In this document: positions 35,475 to 44,944 of the stretch, in pieces
How positions within the stretch are numbered: position 1 is the stretch's first letter
Layout of the letters: each line of letters opens with the position of its first letter
Assembly: GCA_963653535.1 (NCBI GenBank)
Contig: CAVJWU010000002.1
Coordinates: forward strand, 53,362-117,361
DNA length: 64,000 bases
From: UBA3210 sp963653535
Lineage (GTDB): Bacteria > Bacillota_I > Bacilli_A > RFN20 > CAG-449
Direction of reading: 5' to 3'
The notes under the pieces: generated by a model
Seen by the model: the letters and a program-made list of their open reading frames with translations, nothing else
Databases searched by the model: none
Told to the model about the DNA's origin: nothing
Position numbers and translations under genes: made by a program

Positions 35475-35893
35475 TATTTCTTCCTCCTATTTTTAATCAA
35501 AAAAATAATTCCAAGAATTATTAAAATAATACCTAAGGCACAAAAAACATAGAATGCATATTCTCTAAATTCACATGATTTTTGTGAAGAATAAGCTTTT
35601 TCCATCAAATCTTGTAAGTGATTTTTATAATCGCCAACAGGTTGTTCATTATATGCTTTTTTATAAGATTCAAATTGATTAGAGTAATTCATCTTATTAG
35701 CTTTTTGTGAAAGTGCTGCCGCGAAAGAACCAATAGATACAATTATTCCAATAAACATCATATAAAATGATGATTTATTTTTCGATGAAACAATATCCGG
35801 CATCTTATTTTCAAGTGGCACATTTTTTAAACAATTAGGGCAGTAAGTGACATCATCATTCATCAATGTTTTACAATATGGACATTTTTTCAT
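35474..35893 (-). CDS. Zinc-ribbon membrane protein of unknown function
   Basis: 139 residues. The N-terminal zinc ribbon CPYCKTLM...CPNCLK (residues 4-23) is followed by a membrane helix (FYMMFIGIIVSIGSFAAAL), a polar middle and a second membrane helix (FYVFCALGIILIILGIIFLI) with a basic tail. The ATG at 35893 has AGGAAG upstream. Such small zinc-ribbon membrane proteins are common in Firmicutes without known function. Confidence 0.65.
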   Translation of the reverse strand: MKKCPYCKTLMNDDVTYCPNCLKNVPLENKMPDIVSSKNKSSFYMMFIGIIVSIGSFAAALSQKANKMNYSNQFESYKKAYNEQPVGDYKNHLQDLMEKAYSSQKSCEFREYAFYVFCALGIILIILGIIFLIKNRRKK

Positions 35894-35950
35894 CAAATCA
35901 CTTCCTCTTTTTAGTTATTTTACCAAATATGAAAACAAAACGCAAATACG

Positions 35951-35975
35951 AAAAAAACGTCAATAATGACGTTTT
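35951..35975 (-). terminator. Terminator of the dnaK operon
   Basis: A 9-bp stem AAAACGTCA/TGACGTTTT, followed on the minus strand by TTTTTTCG. Confidence 0.8.
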
Positions 35976-35980
35976 AAAAG

Positions 35981-37108
35981 TTATTTCTTTTTCTTTTTTA
36001 GTTTATCGAAGAAACTAGTTTTAGTTGATTTACTATCTTCAATTTCTTTGAATTGTCTTAATAAATTCTTTTGTTCATCATTTAATTTAGTTGGTGTAAC
36101 AACTTTTAAATGAATATATTCATCACCAAATGAATTACCTCTGATGTCTTTAACACCTTTTTCACGAAGTTTTAAAATTTGTCCTGATTGGCTACCTTCT
36201 GGAATCTTAACATCAACTTCACCATAAACAGTTTGTACGCTTAAAGTGCAACCTAAAGCAGCATCAATCATGTTAACTTCTAAATCGACATGGATATCGT
36301 TACCATCTCTTTTAAATGATGAATCATTATCGACGACAATTTCGATATATAAGTCACCATTAGGTCCTCCGTTAACGCCTCTTTCGCCTTTACCGCTGAC
36401 TCTAATTTGTTGACCGTTATTAATACCAGCTGGAATATTAACTTCGATCTTACGTTTAACTCGATTATAGCCTTTACCTTGGCAAGCAGAACACTTATTC
36501 TTAACTGTTTTACCTTTACCTGAACAAGTAGGACATACTGATTGAGTTTCTTGAATCATACCAAAGATAGATTGAACTCTTTTTGAAACATAACCAGTTC
36601 CCGAACAAGTTGTACAAGAAACAATATCAGAAGGAGTTGCAGCACCAGTTCCGTTACAAGCAGAACAGTTTTCATCAAGAGTAATATTCAATTCAATTTT
36701 CTTACCTTTAATCGCATCCATGAAGTTAATTCTAACAGTCATGAAACGATCATTACCTCTAGTTGGTCCAGTTTGTTGTTTTCTTCTTGAACCACCTCCA
36801 AAGAAGGAACCAAAGATATCATTTAGATCAACATCTTGGAAGCCACCTTGGAAGCCACCAAATCCACTTTGACCACCATTTTGATCGAAAGCAGCATGAC
36901 CGAATTGATCGTAAGTTGCCTTCTTTTGAGGATCAGAAAGAACTTCATAAGCTTCTTGAACTTCTTTAAATTTTGCTTCAGCGCCAGGTTCTTTATTTAA
37001 ATCTGGGTGATACTTTTTAGCGAGTTTACGGTATTGAGACTTAATTTGGTCTTCAGTTGCGTTTTTATCTAGTTCTAGGACTTCATAATAATCTCTTTTC
37101 TCAGCCAT
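35981..37108 (-). CDS. dnaJ: Chaperone DnaJ (type I Hsp40)
   Basis: 375 residues: J domain (1-70) with the HPD motif in KYHPDLNK, a Gly/Phe-rich linker (GGFQGGFQDV), four CxxCxGxG-type zinc repeats (CSACNGTG, CTTCSGTG, CPTCSGKG, CSACQGKG) and the C-terminal substrate-binding domains. It delivers clients to DnaK and stimulates its ATPase. Last gene of hrcA-grpE-dnaK-dnaJ. Confidence 0.97.
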   Translation of the reverse strand: MAEKRDYYEVLELDKNATEDQIKSQYRKLAKKYHPDLNKEPGAEAKFKEVQEAYEVLSDPQKKATYDQFGHAAFDQNGGQSGFGGFQGGFQDVDLNDIFGSFFGGGSRRKQQTGPTRGNDRFMTVRINFMDAIKGKKIELNITLDENCSACNGTGAATPSDIVSCTTCSGTGYVSKRVQSIFGMIQETQSVCPTCSGKGKTVKNKCSACQGKGYNRVKRKIEVNIPAGINNGQQIRVSGKGERGVNGGPNGDLYIEIVVDNDSSFKRDGNDIHVDLEVNMIDAALGCTLSVQTVYGEVDVKIPEGSQSGQILKLREKGVKDIRGNSFGDEYIHLKVVTPTKLNDEQKNLLRQFKEIEDSKSTKTSFFDKLKKKKK

Positions 37109-37132
37109 AATTACCTCCTATATAACAATATA

Positions 37133-37155
37133 ATGGTGGGCTTATCACCCACCAT
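37133..37155 (-). other. Intercistronic hairpin between dnaK and dnaJ
   Basis: An 8-bp GC-rich stem ATGGTGGG/CCCACCAT with a 7-base loop and no long T-run after it. It could protect dnaK mRNA or partially attenuate dnaJ. Confidence 0.55.
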
Positions 37156-37162
37156 ATATAAA

Positions 37163-39019
37163 TTAGTTAGCTTTGTCTGTGAAATCTGCATCGATTACAT
37201 CATCATTTGAAGATGCATTAGATGAAGATGAATCACTAGTTGTTGAAGATGTATCAGTTGCTCCTGAAGTTGCACCTTGGCTTTGATATTGTTGAGCCAT
37301 CGCTGCAGCTTGTTCAAGTTGAGACATCTTTTCTTTTAATGTTGGGATATCGTTCTTATCGATTGCTTCTTTTAATTCATTTCTTAACTTTTCAGTTTCT
37401 TCTTTTTGTTTAGCATCCATCTTGTCGCCATTTGTCGCTAATGCTTCATCAATTTGAGAAATGAATGATTCTGCTTTGTTCTTGACTTCGATTTCATCTT
37501 TTCTCTTTTCATCAGCTTCTTTATTAGCTTCAGCTTCTTTGACCATTCTATCGATTTCTTCTTTAGATAAGCCATTTGAACCAGAGATTGTGATTTGTTG
37601 TTCTTTATTAGTATCTAAGTCTTTAGCTTTGACATTAACAATACCATTGACGTCGATATTGAATGTAACTTCAATTCTTGGTTGGCCACGTCTAGCTGGT
37701 CTAATACCATCAAGTCTGAATGAGCCTAATAATTTATTATCTCTTGCCATTGGTCTTTCACCTTGGTAGACCATGATATCAACAGAAGGTTGATTATCTT
37801 CAGCAGTTGAGAAAACTTGTGATTTTGTTGTAGGAATTGTTGTATTTCTTGTGATTAATGGAGTTAAAACACCACCCATTGTTTCAATACCTAATGTTAA
37901 TGGAGTAACATCAAGTAATAAGACGTCTTTCTTATCACCACGGATAACCCCACCTTGGATAGCGGCACCAACAGAAACTGCTTCATCAGGGTTAACTGAA
38001 ATATTTGGAGTCTTACCTGTTAAACGTTTAACGATATCTAATACAGCTGGCATTCTTGTAGAACCACCAATTAAGATAACTTCATCTAATTGAGAAGCAG
38101 ATAATTTTGCATCGCTTAATGCTCTATTAACTGGTTCTTCAGTTCTTCTTAATAAGTCACGTGTTAATTCTTCGAATTTTGCTCTTGTAATATCCATTTC
38201 GAAGTTAACAGGTCCATTCGCTGTCATTGCAATGAAAGGAAGAGAAACTGTTGTCTTTAATTGGCTTGATAAAGCAATTTTAGCTTTTTCAGCTTCTTCT
38301 TTTAATCTTTGTGAAGCCATCTTATCATTTGTTAAATCAACACCATATTGAGCTTTGATTTGATCTTTTAAGAAGCCTGCAAGTCTATTATCCCAGTCAT
38401 CACCACCTAAACGGTTATCACCAGCAGTTGCAATAACTTCGAAAGTACCATCTGCGATTTCAAGAATAGAAACATCGAATGTACCTCCACCTAAGTCATA
38501 GACTAAGATCTTTTGGTCTTTATCAGTTTTATTATCTTCACCATAAGCTAATGCTGCAGCAGTAGGTTCATTAATAATTCTAACGACATCTAAGCCTGCA
38601 ATTTGACCTGCATCTTTTGTTGCTTGACGTTGTGCATCGTTGAAGTAAGCAGGAACTGTAATAACTGCTTTTTCAATTTTTTGACCTAAGTTATCTTCTG
38701 CATATTTCTTCATATAAGCTAAGATTTTTGCAGAGATTTCTTGTGGTGTGAAATCTTTATTTAAGCAAGAAATGTGTACTTTTTCACTTGTACCCATCTT
38801 TCTTTTAATAGATGCAATTGTATCTGGGTTAGTTAATAATTGTCTTTTAGCTGCAAAACCAACAATTTCTTCGCCATCTGGTTTAAAAGAGACAACTGAA
38901 GGAGTTGTATTTGGTCCTTCTGGGTTAGGAATAACTTTCCATTTGCCATCTTCTTGCATGTAACTTACAACTGAGTTTGTTGTACCTAAATCGATACCTA
39001 AAATAATTTCTTTTGCCAT
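37163..39019 (-). CDS. dnaK: Chaperone DnaK (Hsp70)
   Basis: 618 residues. The ATPase domain starts ILGIDLGTTNSVV and includes IINEPTAAALAYG and VYDLGGGTFDVSIL; the substrate domain contains LLLDVTPLTLGIETMGG; the C-terminal lid ends in a Gln/Ser/Thr-rich tail and an acidic DDVIDADFTD. It folds and disaggregates proteins with DnaJ and GrpE. AAGGAG precedes the start. Confidence 0.98.
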   Translation of the reverse strand: MAKEIILGIDLGTTNSVVSYMQEDGKWKVIPNPEGPNTTPSVVSFKPDGEEIVGFAAKRQLLTNPDTIASIKRKMGTSEKVHISCLNKDFTPQEISAKILAYMKKYAEDNLGQKIEKAVITVPAYFNDAQRQATKDAGQIAGLDVVRIINEPTAAALAYGEDNKTDKDQKILVYDLGGGTFDVSILEIADGTFEVIATAGDNRLGGDDWDNRLAGFLKDQIKAQYGVDLTNDKMASQRLKEEAEKAKIALSSQLKTTVSLPFIAMTANGPVNFEMDITRAKFEELTRDLLRRTEEPVNRALSDAKLSASQLDEVILIGGSTRMPAVLDIVKRLTGKTPNISVNPDEAVSVGAAIQGGVIRGDKKDVLLLDVTPLTLGIETMGGVLTPLITRNTTIPTTKSQVFSTAEDNQPSVDIMVYQGERPMARDNKLLGSFRLDGIRPARRGQPRIEVTFNIDVNGIVNVKAKDLDTNKEQQITISGSNGLSKEEIDRMVKEAEANKEADEKRKDEIEVKNKAESFISQIDEALATNGDKMDAKQKEETEKLRNELKEAIDKNDIPTLKEKMSQLEQAAAMAQQYQSQGATSGATDTSSTTSDSSSSNASSNDDVIDADFTDKAN

Positions 39020-39041
39020 ATTCTTTTAATCTCCTTATTTA

Positions 39042-39635
39042 TTAATTTTCTTTAGAAGTATCTTCTACTTCTTCACTTTCTTTTTTATTTTCTTCTTCCT
39101 TTTTCTTTTTGCTTACTACAACCATTGCAGGTCTAACTAAACGATCTTTTAAGAAATAACCTTTAGTTGATACTTTGACAACTAAGTCATCTTCTTCACC
39201 TTCAACTACATCAACGGCTTGCATAGAATTATGATCGAATTTATCACCTGCTTTAGGCATAATTTCTTTTACGCCTTCAGCTTCTAAAGAGTTGACCATT
39301 TGATTATAAATCATTTCAAATCCTTTACAATAAGCTGCAAGTTTTGGATCATCTGGAGTAACCTTGAAACAGTTATAGAAGTTATCGAATACTGGAAGCA
39401 ATGCTTCGAGGAAACCTTGTCCACGATATTTAATAAATTGTTGATGATCTTTTTCCATTCTCTTCTTTAAATTATCCATATCAGCATAAGCTTCATAATA
39501 CTTATTTTGCCAATATTTAATTTTATCATTTAATTCTAAGATTTGATCTTCGTAAGACTTTTCAACTTTTTCTTCTTGTTTATTTTCAGTTTCCTTAGAT
39601 TCTTCTTTATTTAATTCTTCTTTATCTTTCTTCAT
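39042..39635 (-). CDS. grpE: Nucleotide exchange factor GrpE
   Basis: 197 residues: a charged N-terminal coiled coil (YEDQILELNDKIKYWQNKYY), the GrpE core with LLPVFDNFYNCFKV and the beta domain ending YFLKDRLVRPAMVVVSK. It releases ADP from DnaK. Its start overlaps the hrcA end by 14 bases. Confidence 0.95.
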   Translation of the reverse strand: MKKDKEELNKEESKETENKQEEKVEKSYEDQILELNDKIKYWQNKYYEAYADMDNLKKRMEKDHQQFIKYRGQGFLEALLPVFDNFYNCFKVTPDDPKLAAYCKGFEMIYNQMVNSLEAEGVKEIMPKAGDKFDHNSMQAVDVVEGEEDDLVVKVSTKGYFLKDRLVRPAMVVVSKKKKEEENKKESEEVEDTSKEN

Positions 39636-40659
39636 CTAATTCTTCCTTTCTTTTTGCATATAATTCTTCAACTTGATCAACGAAATATTCTAATGCAGAA
39701 ACTACTTTTTCATAGTCCATTCTTGTTGGACCGACTAAAGCAATTTTACCAAGTTGTTTATCACCAACTTTAATATTAGAAGTAATCATTGATACATCGT
39801 TATAACCATCATCATTTCCGATGTAGAACTCTAAGTCACTAGAACTATCAATCGTTCTTCCTTTTAATACATCATTCACTTTCGAAGGATGTTCGAAGAA
39901 GTCGAGTAATTTTTTTAACTTATCTGCATCTTGATTGAATTCAGGTTGATTAAGTAAATTCGCTTGACCAAACATTGATACTCTATCACTTTGGAATCTT
40001 AGAAGTGTTTCGGCGATCATACGATATATCGAATCATTAGCTTTGACATATTCACTGATTAATGGTTTAATCATTTCCATTCTCGTAGTGAGCTCAGAAA
40101 TGCTTGCCCCAACTAAACGATCATTTAAGATTGCAACACATTCTTTAATATCTTTTAAAGAAGTTTGATCATTTAAAACAAATGTTTTGTTTTCGACATA
40201 TCCTTTATCAGTAACGAATACACATGTTAAGGATTTATCACTTAGAGGTATAGCTTGAACAGATACTAAATGTTCTTCTGTCGCTTCTGGGCCTAATACA
40301 ATCGAAGCTAAATTAGTCATATGTGATAAAATTTCACAAGATTCTTTAATCACATCATCGATTGATTTTTCTCTTTCTGTAAAGATTTTCGCTAACTGAT
40401 TTTTATAAGATTCATCAACATCTTTATTTCTAAGATATTTGATGTAGTAGTTATAACCTTTATTAGAAGGAACTCTACCCGAAGAAGTATGTGTCTTTTC
40501 GATAAGACCATCTTTTTCAAGTTCTGCCATGACATTACGAACTGTCGCTGAAGAACAATCTAGGTCAAATTCATTAATTAAAGTCGATGAACCAATTGGT
40601 TCAGCTTTTCTAATGAAGTATTCGACAATACATTTAAGGATGTAATCTTTTCTTTCCAT
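39622..40659 (-). CDS. hrcA: Heat-inducible transcription repressor HrcA
   Basis: 345 residues: an N-terminal winged helix (SSATVRNVMAELEKDGLIEK, HTSSGRVPSNKGYNYYI) and a GAF-like domain. It represses the operon by binding CIRCE and depends on chaperones for activity. First gene of hrcA-grpE-dnaK-dnaJ, AAGGAGG before the ATG, two CIRCE sites upstream. Confidence 0.96.
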   Translation of the reverse strand: MERKDYILKCIVEYFIRKAEPIGSSTLINEFDLDCSSATVRNVMAELEKDGLIEKTHTSSGRVPSNKGYNYYIKYLRNKDVDESYKNQLAKIFTEREKSIDDVIKESCEILSHMTNLASIVLGPEATEEHLVSVQAIPLSDKSLTCVFVTDKGYVENKTFVLNDQTSLKDIKECVAILNDRLVGASISELTTRMEMIKPLISEYVKANDSIYRMIAETLLRFQSDRVSMFGQANLLNQPEFNQDADKLKKLLDFFEHPSKVNDVLKGRTIDSSSDLEFYIGNDDGYNDVSMITSNIKVGDKQLGKIALVGPTRMDYEKVVSALEYFVDQVEELYAKRKEELDEER

Positions 40660-40675
40660 ATCTCTTACCTCCTTT

Positions 40676-40702
40676 TTAGCACTCTTTTTTTCGTAGTGCT
40701 AA
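40676..40702. promoter_or_regulatory. CIRCE operator 1
   Basis: TTAGCACTC-N9-TAGTGCTAA, one mismatch from the consensus TTAGCACTC-N9-GAGTGCTAA. It lies in the 5' UTR, 17 bases before the hrcA ATG. Confidence 0.93.
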
Positions 40703-40706
40703 TTAT

Positions 40707-40734
40707 AGTATAGTCATAAATTTAGCATTGTCAA
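40707..40734 (-). promoter_or_regulatory. hrcA operon promoter
   Basis: On the minus strand TTGACA (40729-40734), 16 bases, TATACT (40707-40712). It is sandwiched between two CIRCE elements; the -35 hexamer lies within CIRCE 2. Confidence 0.75.
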
Positions 40735-40748
40735 CAAAAGAGTGCTAA
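40722..40748. promoter_or_regulatory. CIRCE operator 2
   Basis: TTAGCATTG-N9-GAGTGCTAA; the right arm is perfect, the left has two mismatches. It overlaps the -35 box of the hrcA promoter. Confidence 0.85.
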
Positions 40749-40980
40749 TTTTTTTATTTTTTTATTTTCAGACTAAAATATCTTTTTTCATTAAATAATT
40801 AACTATTGTTTTAACAAAAAATACATATTCATTAATATAAAAAGGATATAAAGAAATAATATTTATTATATCTGTCATTAAATTATTTTACGTTTATATA
40901 ATATTTGTAGCATTTAGTTGTTTAGTTAACAAAATTTAAAAAACATATCTTTTTTACTTGTATTCAAAATTTAAATGTAT
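40749..40980. other. Intergenic stretch between hrcA and pyrG
   Basis: Very AT-rich. Apart from the pyrG promoter at its right end (TTGTAT near 40959 with a weak -10 before GGGC), I see no gene or repeat. Confidence 0.45.
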
Positions 40981-40991
40981 GACAATTATAA

Positions 40992-41049
40992 GGGCACCAC
41001 TAATTTAATTATGGTAATTCAAAGCTCCTATAAAAAGGGAGCCTTTTTT
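40992..41049 (+). promoter_or_regulatory. pyrG CTP-responsive attenuator leader
   Basis: The expected transcript starts GGGCACC and ends at the hairpin AGCTCCT/GGGAGCC (41023-41043) followed by TTTTTTA, just before pyrG. This is the Bacillus-type arrangement, in which low CTP causes extra G residues to be added at the GGGC start; the poly-G tract then pairs with the CUCC arm and prevents termination. Identification is by layout and motif. Confidence 0.75.
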
Positions 41050-41066
41050 ATTTTATGGAGGGGAAT

Positions 41067-42683
41067 ATGGGAAAAGAAACTAAGTTTATATTTGTTACAG
41101 GAGGAGTTGTTTCTTCTTTAGGTAAAGGAATCGTTGCATCTTGTTTAGGAAGATTATTAAAAAACCGTGGATTAAAAATTTTCATGCAAAAATTTGATCC
41201 ATATATTAACGTTGATCCAGGTACGATGTCTCCTTATCAACATGGTGAAGTTTTCGTCACTGATGATGGCGCAGAAACTGATCTTGATTTAGGTCACTAC
41301 GAAAGATTTATCGATGAACGATTATCTAAGAGAAGTAATGTCACTGCTGGTAAAGTCTATCAACAAGTAATTCAAAAAGAAAGACGCGGTGATTATGAAG
41401 GTAAAACTGTTCAAGTCATTCCTCATATTACAAACCAAATTAAACATTACATTCAAAAAGCAGCAGAAGAATCTGGCGCAGATGTTATTATTACCGAACT
41501 CGGCGGTACAGTAGGTGATTATGAATCTCTTCCATTTATTGAAGCAATTAGACAATGGAGACAAGATGTCGGATTTGAAAACACATTCTATGTCCATAAT
41601 ACACTTGTACCAATTTTAGGTACCACTGAAGAAATTAAAACTAAACCTACTCAACACTCTGTCCGTGAATTAAGAAGTTATGGTATTACTCCTGATATGT
41701 TAGTGTTACGTTGCGAAAAAGCAATTGATGAAGAAACTAAAGCAAAAGTTAAAATGTTGACTGATGTTAACGAAGTTCTCGATTGCAAAGATGAAAAAAT
41801 CATCTATGAAGTTGCAAATAACTTACTCGCTCAAGGAGCAGATGATATTATTTTAAAGCATTTTAAGTTAGATGCTAAACCAATCGATATGACTGAATGG
41901 AATGCTTTAATTAAAAATATCTCTACTTTAAACGGAACAATTGATATTGGTATTGTCGGTAAATACATTCAATTACACGATGCATATTTAAGTGTTGTTG
42001 AAGCCTTAAAAGCGGCAGGTTATGCTGTTAATAAGAATATTAATATTCATTGGATTTTATCTGAAAATTATGATTCAGATGAATTTGAAAAAGAATTATC
42101 TTCTCTCGATGGAATTCTCGTTCCAGGTGGATTTGGTAAAAGAGCGACTGAAGGAAAATTAAAAGCGATTAAATACGCACGTGAACATAATATTCCTTTC
42201 TTTGGTATTTGTTATGGCATGCAGTTAGCTTGCATTGAATTCGCACGTAATGTATGTAATATTTCTGATGCTGATTCAAGCGAAATTACTCCAGAAACAA
42301 GAAATCCAATCATCCATTTATTAGATAATCAATATGTCGGAATTGATATTGGAGGAACATTAAGAATTGGTTTATATGATTGCTCTTTAGTTCCAGGAAC
42401 AAAAGCGCATGAACTATATAATACTGACTTCATTCAAGAAAGACATCGTCATAGATATGAATTCAACAATGAATATCTTGATATTGTAAAAAAGAATGGT
42501 TTAGTAATTTCAGGAATTAACCCTCAAAAAGGATTAGTTGAAATCATAGAATTACCAACTCACCCTTACTTTGTCGCTTGTCAGTTCCATCCTGAATTCC
42601 TTTCTAGACCAACAAAAGCACATCCTCTATTTTTAGGTTTTATTAAAGCGAGCTTAAAATATCGTGAAGAAAAACATCAATAA
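41067..42683 (+). CDS. pyrG: CTP synthase
   Basis: 538 residues. The synthetase domain starts TKFIFVTGGVVSSLGKG and includes DPYINVDPGTMSPYQHGEVF; the glutamine amidotransferase domain has the nucleophile Cys in FFGICYGMQLA and the catalytic His/Glu in CQFHPEFLSRP. It makes CTP from UTP, glutamine and ATP. The ATG at 41067 has GGAGGGG upstream; an ATG four codons earlier is part of that site. It follows the attenuator leader. Confidence 0.98.
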   Translation: MGKETKFIFVTGGVVSSLGKGIVASCLGRLLKNRGLKIFMQKFDPYINVDPGTMSPYQHGEVFVTDDGAETDLDLGHYERFIDERLSKRSNVTAGKVYQQVIQKERRGDYEGKTVQVIPHITNQIKHYIQKAAEESGADVIITELGGTVGDYESLPFIEAIRQWRQDVGFENTFYVHNTLVPILGTTEEIKTKPTQHSVRELRSYGITPDMLVLRCEKAIDEETKAKVKMLTDVNEVLDCKDEKIIYEVANNLLAQGADDIILKHFKLDAKPIDMTEWNALIKNISTLNGTIDIGIVGKYIQLHDAYLSVVEALKAAGYAVNKNINIHWILSENYDSDEFEKELSSLDGILVPGGFGKRATEGKLKAIKYAREHNIPFFGICYGMQLACIEFARNVCNISDADSSEITPETRNPIIHLLDNQYVGIDIGGTLRIGLYDCSLVPGTKAHELYNTDFIQERHRHRYEFNNEYLDIVKKNGLVISGINPQKGLVEIIELPTHPYFVACQFHPEFLSRPTKAHPLFLGFIKASLKYREEKHQ

Positions 42684-42688
42684 ATAAT

Positions 42689-42716
42689 AAAGGTCTTATA
42701 TTAAGGCCTTTTATTT
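42689..42716 (+). terminator. Terminator of pyrG
   Basis: A 9-bp stem AAAGGTCTT/AAGGCCTTT with one G-T pair and a 5-base loop, followed by TTATTTTT. Confidence 0.8.
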
Positions 42717-42764
42717 TTGCTTTTAAAGTGAGTAAAAAAATGTTATATTGTTCTAGGTGAAATT

Positions 42765-43670
42765 ATGGACAGTGTTACTTTAAAAATTGATTTAGAAAAG
42801 CTAAATAAAATGAAAGAATTTTATTCTTATTGTGAGGAAAAATCTTCTTGTCCTTATATAGTTTTTCTTTGTAAACCAACAACAAAGATTACTTTAACAA
42901 TCTATCAATCTAAAAAAGACATAAAAGCCGTTTTTATGGGTGAAGATGTTTTAAGTGAAGCTTCCATATGGGATGAAAAAGCGTGCATTAATGAAAAAAA
43001 AGAAAAAGTATCTTACTCATGGTTAGATACTTCTAGTCAAATAGGTTCAGATGAAGTTGGTACAGGAGATTTTTTAGGTCCAGTAATAGTTGTTGCTTCT
43101 TATGTAAAAAAAGATTTAATTCCATATTTAAAAGAATTAGGCGTTGATGATTCAAAGAAATTAACTGATAAAAAAATCCTTGAAATAGTTCCAAAATTTA
43201 TTGATAAAGTAATCTTTTCTAAATTAACATGTGATAATAATAAATATAATGAAATGATATCTAAAGGATATAATATGAATTCAATTAAAGCCGTTCTTCA
43301 TAACGAAGCTTTAAAGAATGTTTTAAAAAAATCGCAAGATTATAATTGTCAAATTTATATTGATCAATTTTGTGATATACTCTTATATTATCGTTATTTA
43401 GAAGGTAGATATGAGCCTTTAATTAATAACGTTAACTTTCATACAAAAGGAGAATCATTGTTTCCTTCAGTCGCGGTAAGTTCATTAATCGCGCGATATT
43501 CTTTTTTATTATATATGGAAGAATTAAATAAAAAATACCATATGGAATTTCCTAAAGGAGCTTCTAGCGTCGTAGATAACTTCGCTAAAAAGTTCAAGGA
43601 AACATATGGTATAGATGAATTAAATAAAGTTTGTAAGAAGAACTTTAAAAACTATAATTCATTAAAGTAA
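42765..43670 (+). CDS. rnhC: Ribonuclease HIII
   Basis: 301 residues. An N-terminal TBP-like domain (1-85) that distinguishes HIII from HII is followed by the catalytic domain with GSDEVGTGDFLGP (Asp96, Glu97) and DDSKKLTDKK. It cleaves RNA in RNA-DNA hybrids. AGGTGA precedes the ATG. Its last nine bases overlap the end of convergent hflX. Confidence 0.94.
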   Translation: MDSVTLKIDLEKLNKMKEFYSYCEEKSSCPYIVFLCKPTTKITLTIYQSKKDIKAVFMGEDVLSEASIWDEKACINEKKEKVSYSWLDTSSQIGSDEVGTGDFLGPVIVVASYVKKDLIPYLKELGVDDSKKLTDKKILEIVPKFIDKVIFSKLTCDNNKYNEMISKGYNMNSIKAVLHNEALKNVLKKSQDYNCQIYIDQFCDILLYYRYLEGRYEPLINNVNFHTKGESLFPSVAVSSLIARYSFLLYMEELNKKYHMEFPKGASSVVDNFAKKFKETYGIDELNKVCKKNFKNYNSLK

Positions 43671-44927
43671 TTCTTGTTTTAAAGTTAAGTATTTTGCGTA
43701 ATATTTATAATGTGATTTAGAAATTTTTGCGATGCAATCATAACCTAAATCACTTTCTTTTAGTTCCACGATTGCTTCTTCATTTTGTATTTTATAAAAA
43801 TCAGAAGAATTCTCAAATGGAATTAATAAATTTACTTCATAATAAAAATCACTTAGATAATTATCGATTAATGAAGCAATATCTTCCATATATGAATCAT
43901 CTTTTAAAGAAACGATAAGTTCATCTTCTTCAACAAAAGGTAGATAAGGTGATGATCTTAAGTCGACTTTATTATAAAGATAAATCATCTTTTTATCTTT
44001 CGCTCCAATACTTTCTAAGGTCTTTAAGGTAACAACACAGTCATCAAAAACATGGTTAGAAGAACAATCGACGACATGAACTAATAAATCAGCTTCTTTA
44101 ATTTCTTCTAAAGTTGATCTAAAAGCCTTAATTAAAGGTGTTGGTAAAGCAGAAATAAATCCAACAGTATCAGTTAGTAAAAAAGGAAAATGATTCTTCA
44201 TTTTGATATACCTAGTAGTTGTATTAAGAGTAGCGAACAAGCGATTTTCTTCTAAAATTGCTTGTTTTTTTTCATTTTCTCCTAGTCGAATAAAATTGTT
44301 CATTAAAGTTGATTTACCCGCGTTAGTATAACCTACAATCGCGACAACTGGTAAAGAAGATTTTCTTTCTTTACGTTGGTTTCTTCTTAAAGAAACAAGC
44401 TTTTTTAGTTCTTCTTCTTTTTCTTTAATTTGTTTTTTTATTAGATATCTTTTAATGTTGATTTCTTTTTCACCTGATCCACGATTAGTAACTCCACCGG
44501 CACCACCAGAAGTAACTTGTGAATAATTTTTATTTACATCAATCAAGCGATTTTGCATGTATTTTAAATAAGCGACTTCTACTTGTAATTTTGCTTCTTT
44601 TGAAGAAGCTCTTAAAGCAAATATCTTTAATATTACCATGCTTCGATCATAGACTTCACAATCTAAAATTTTTGAAATGGTAGAGATTTGTAAAGGACTT
44701 AAATCATTATTAAAACAAACAAGCCTTATATTCGCATTATCAATATAAGTCTTTATCTCATAAAGAAAACCTCTTCCAACATAACTAGAAGAATGAGGCT
44801 TATCTAATTGTTGAGCAAAAACATAATCAATTTCAATATCTAAAGAAGATAATAAATTAGTAAGTTCTCCGATAGGAGAATTATCTACTTTATATATAGA
44901 AGGATCAATAACTACACATTTTTCCAT
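43662..44927 (-). CDS. hflX: GTPase HflX
   Basis: 421 residues. The N-terminal HflX domain is followed by a glycine-rich linker (TSGGAGGVTNRGSGEKE) and the G domain with G1 VGYTNAGKSTLMN, G3 LTDTVGFISALP and NKVD. It splits or rescues stalled 70S ribosomes. It lies 17 bases after the ABC-F gene, another ribosome-acting protein; last gene of the ezrA-to-hflX run. Confidence 0.94.
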   Translation of the reverse strand: MEKCVVIDPSIYKVDNSPIGELTNLLSSLDIEIDYVFAQQLDKPHSSSYVGRGFLYEIKTYIDNANIRLVCFNNDLSPLQISTISKILDCEVYDRSMVILKIFALRASSKEAKLQVEVAYLKYMQNRLIDVNKNYSQVTSGGAGGVTNRGSGEKEINIKRYLIKKQIKEKEEELKKLVSLRRNQRKERKSSLPVVAIVGYTNAGKSTLMNNFIRLGENEKKQAILEENRLFATLNTTTRYIKMKNHFPFLLTDTVGFISALPTPLIKAFRSTLEEIKEADLLVHVVDCSSNHVFDDCVVTLKTLESIGAKDKKMIYLYNKVDLRSSPYLPFVEEDELIVSLKDDSYMEDIASLIDNYLSDFYYEVNLLIPFENSSDFYKIQNEEAIVELKESDLGYDCIAKISKSHYKYYAKYLTLKQELL

Positions 44928-44944
44928 AATTCTCCTTTCAGAAA

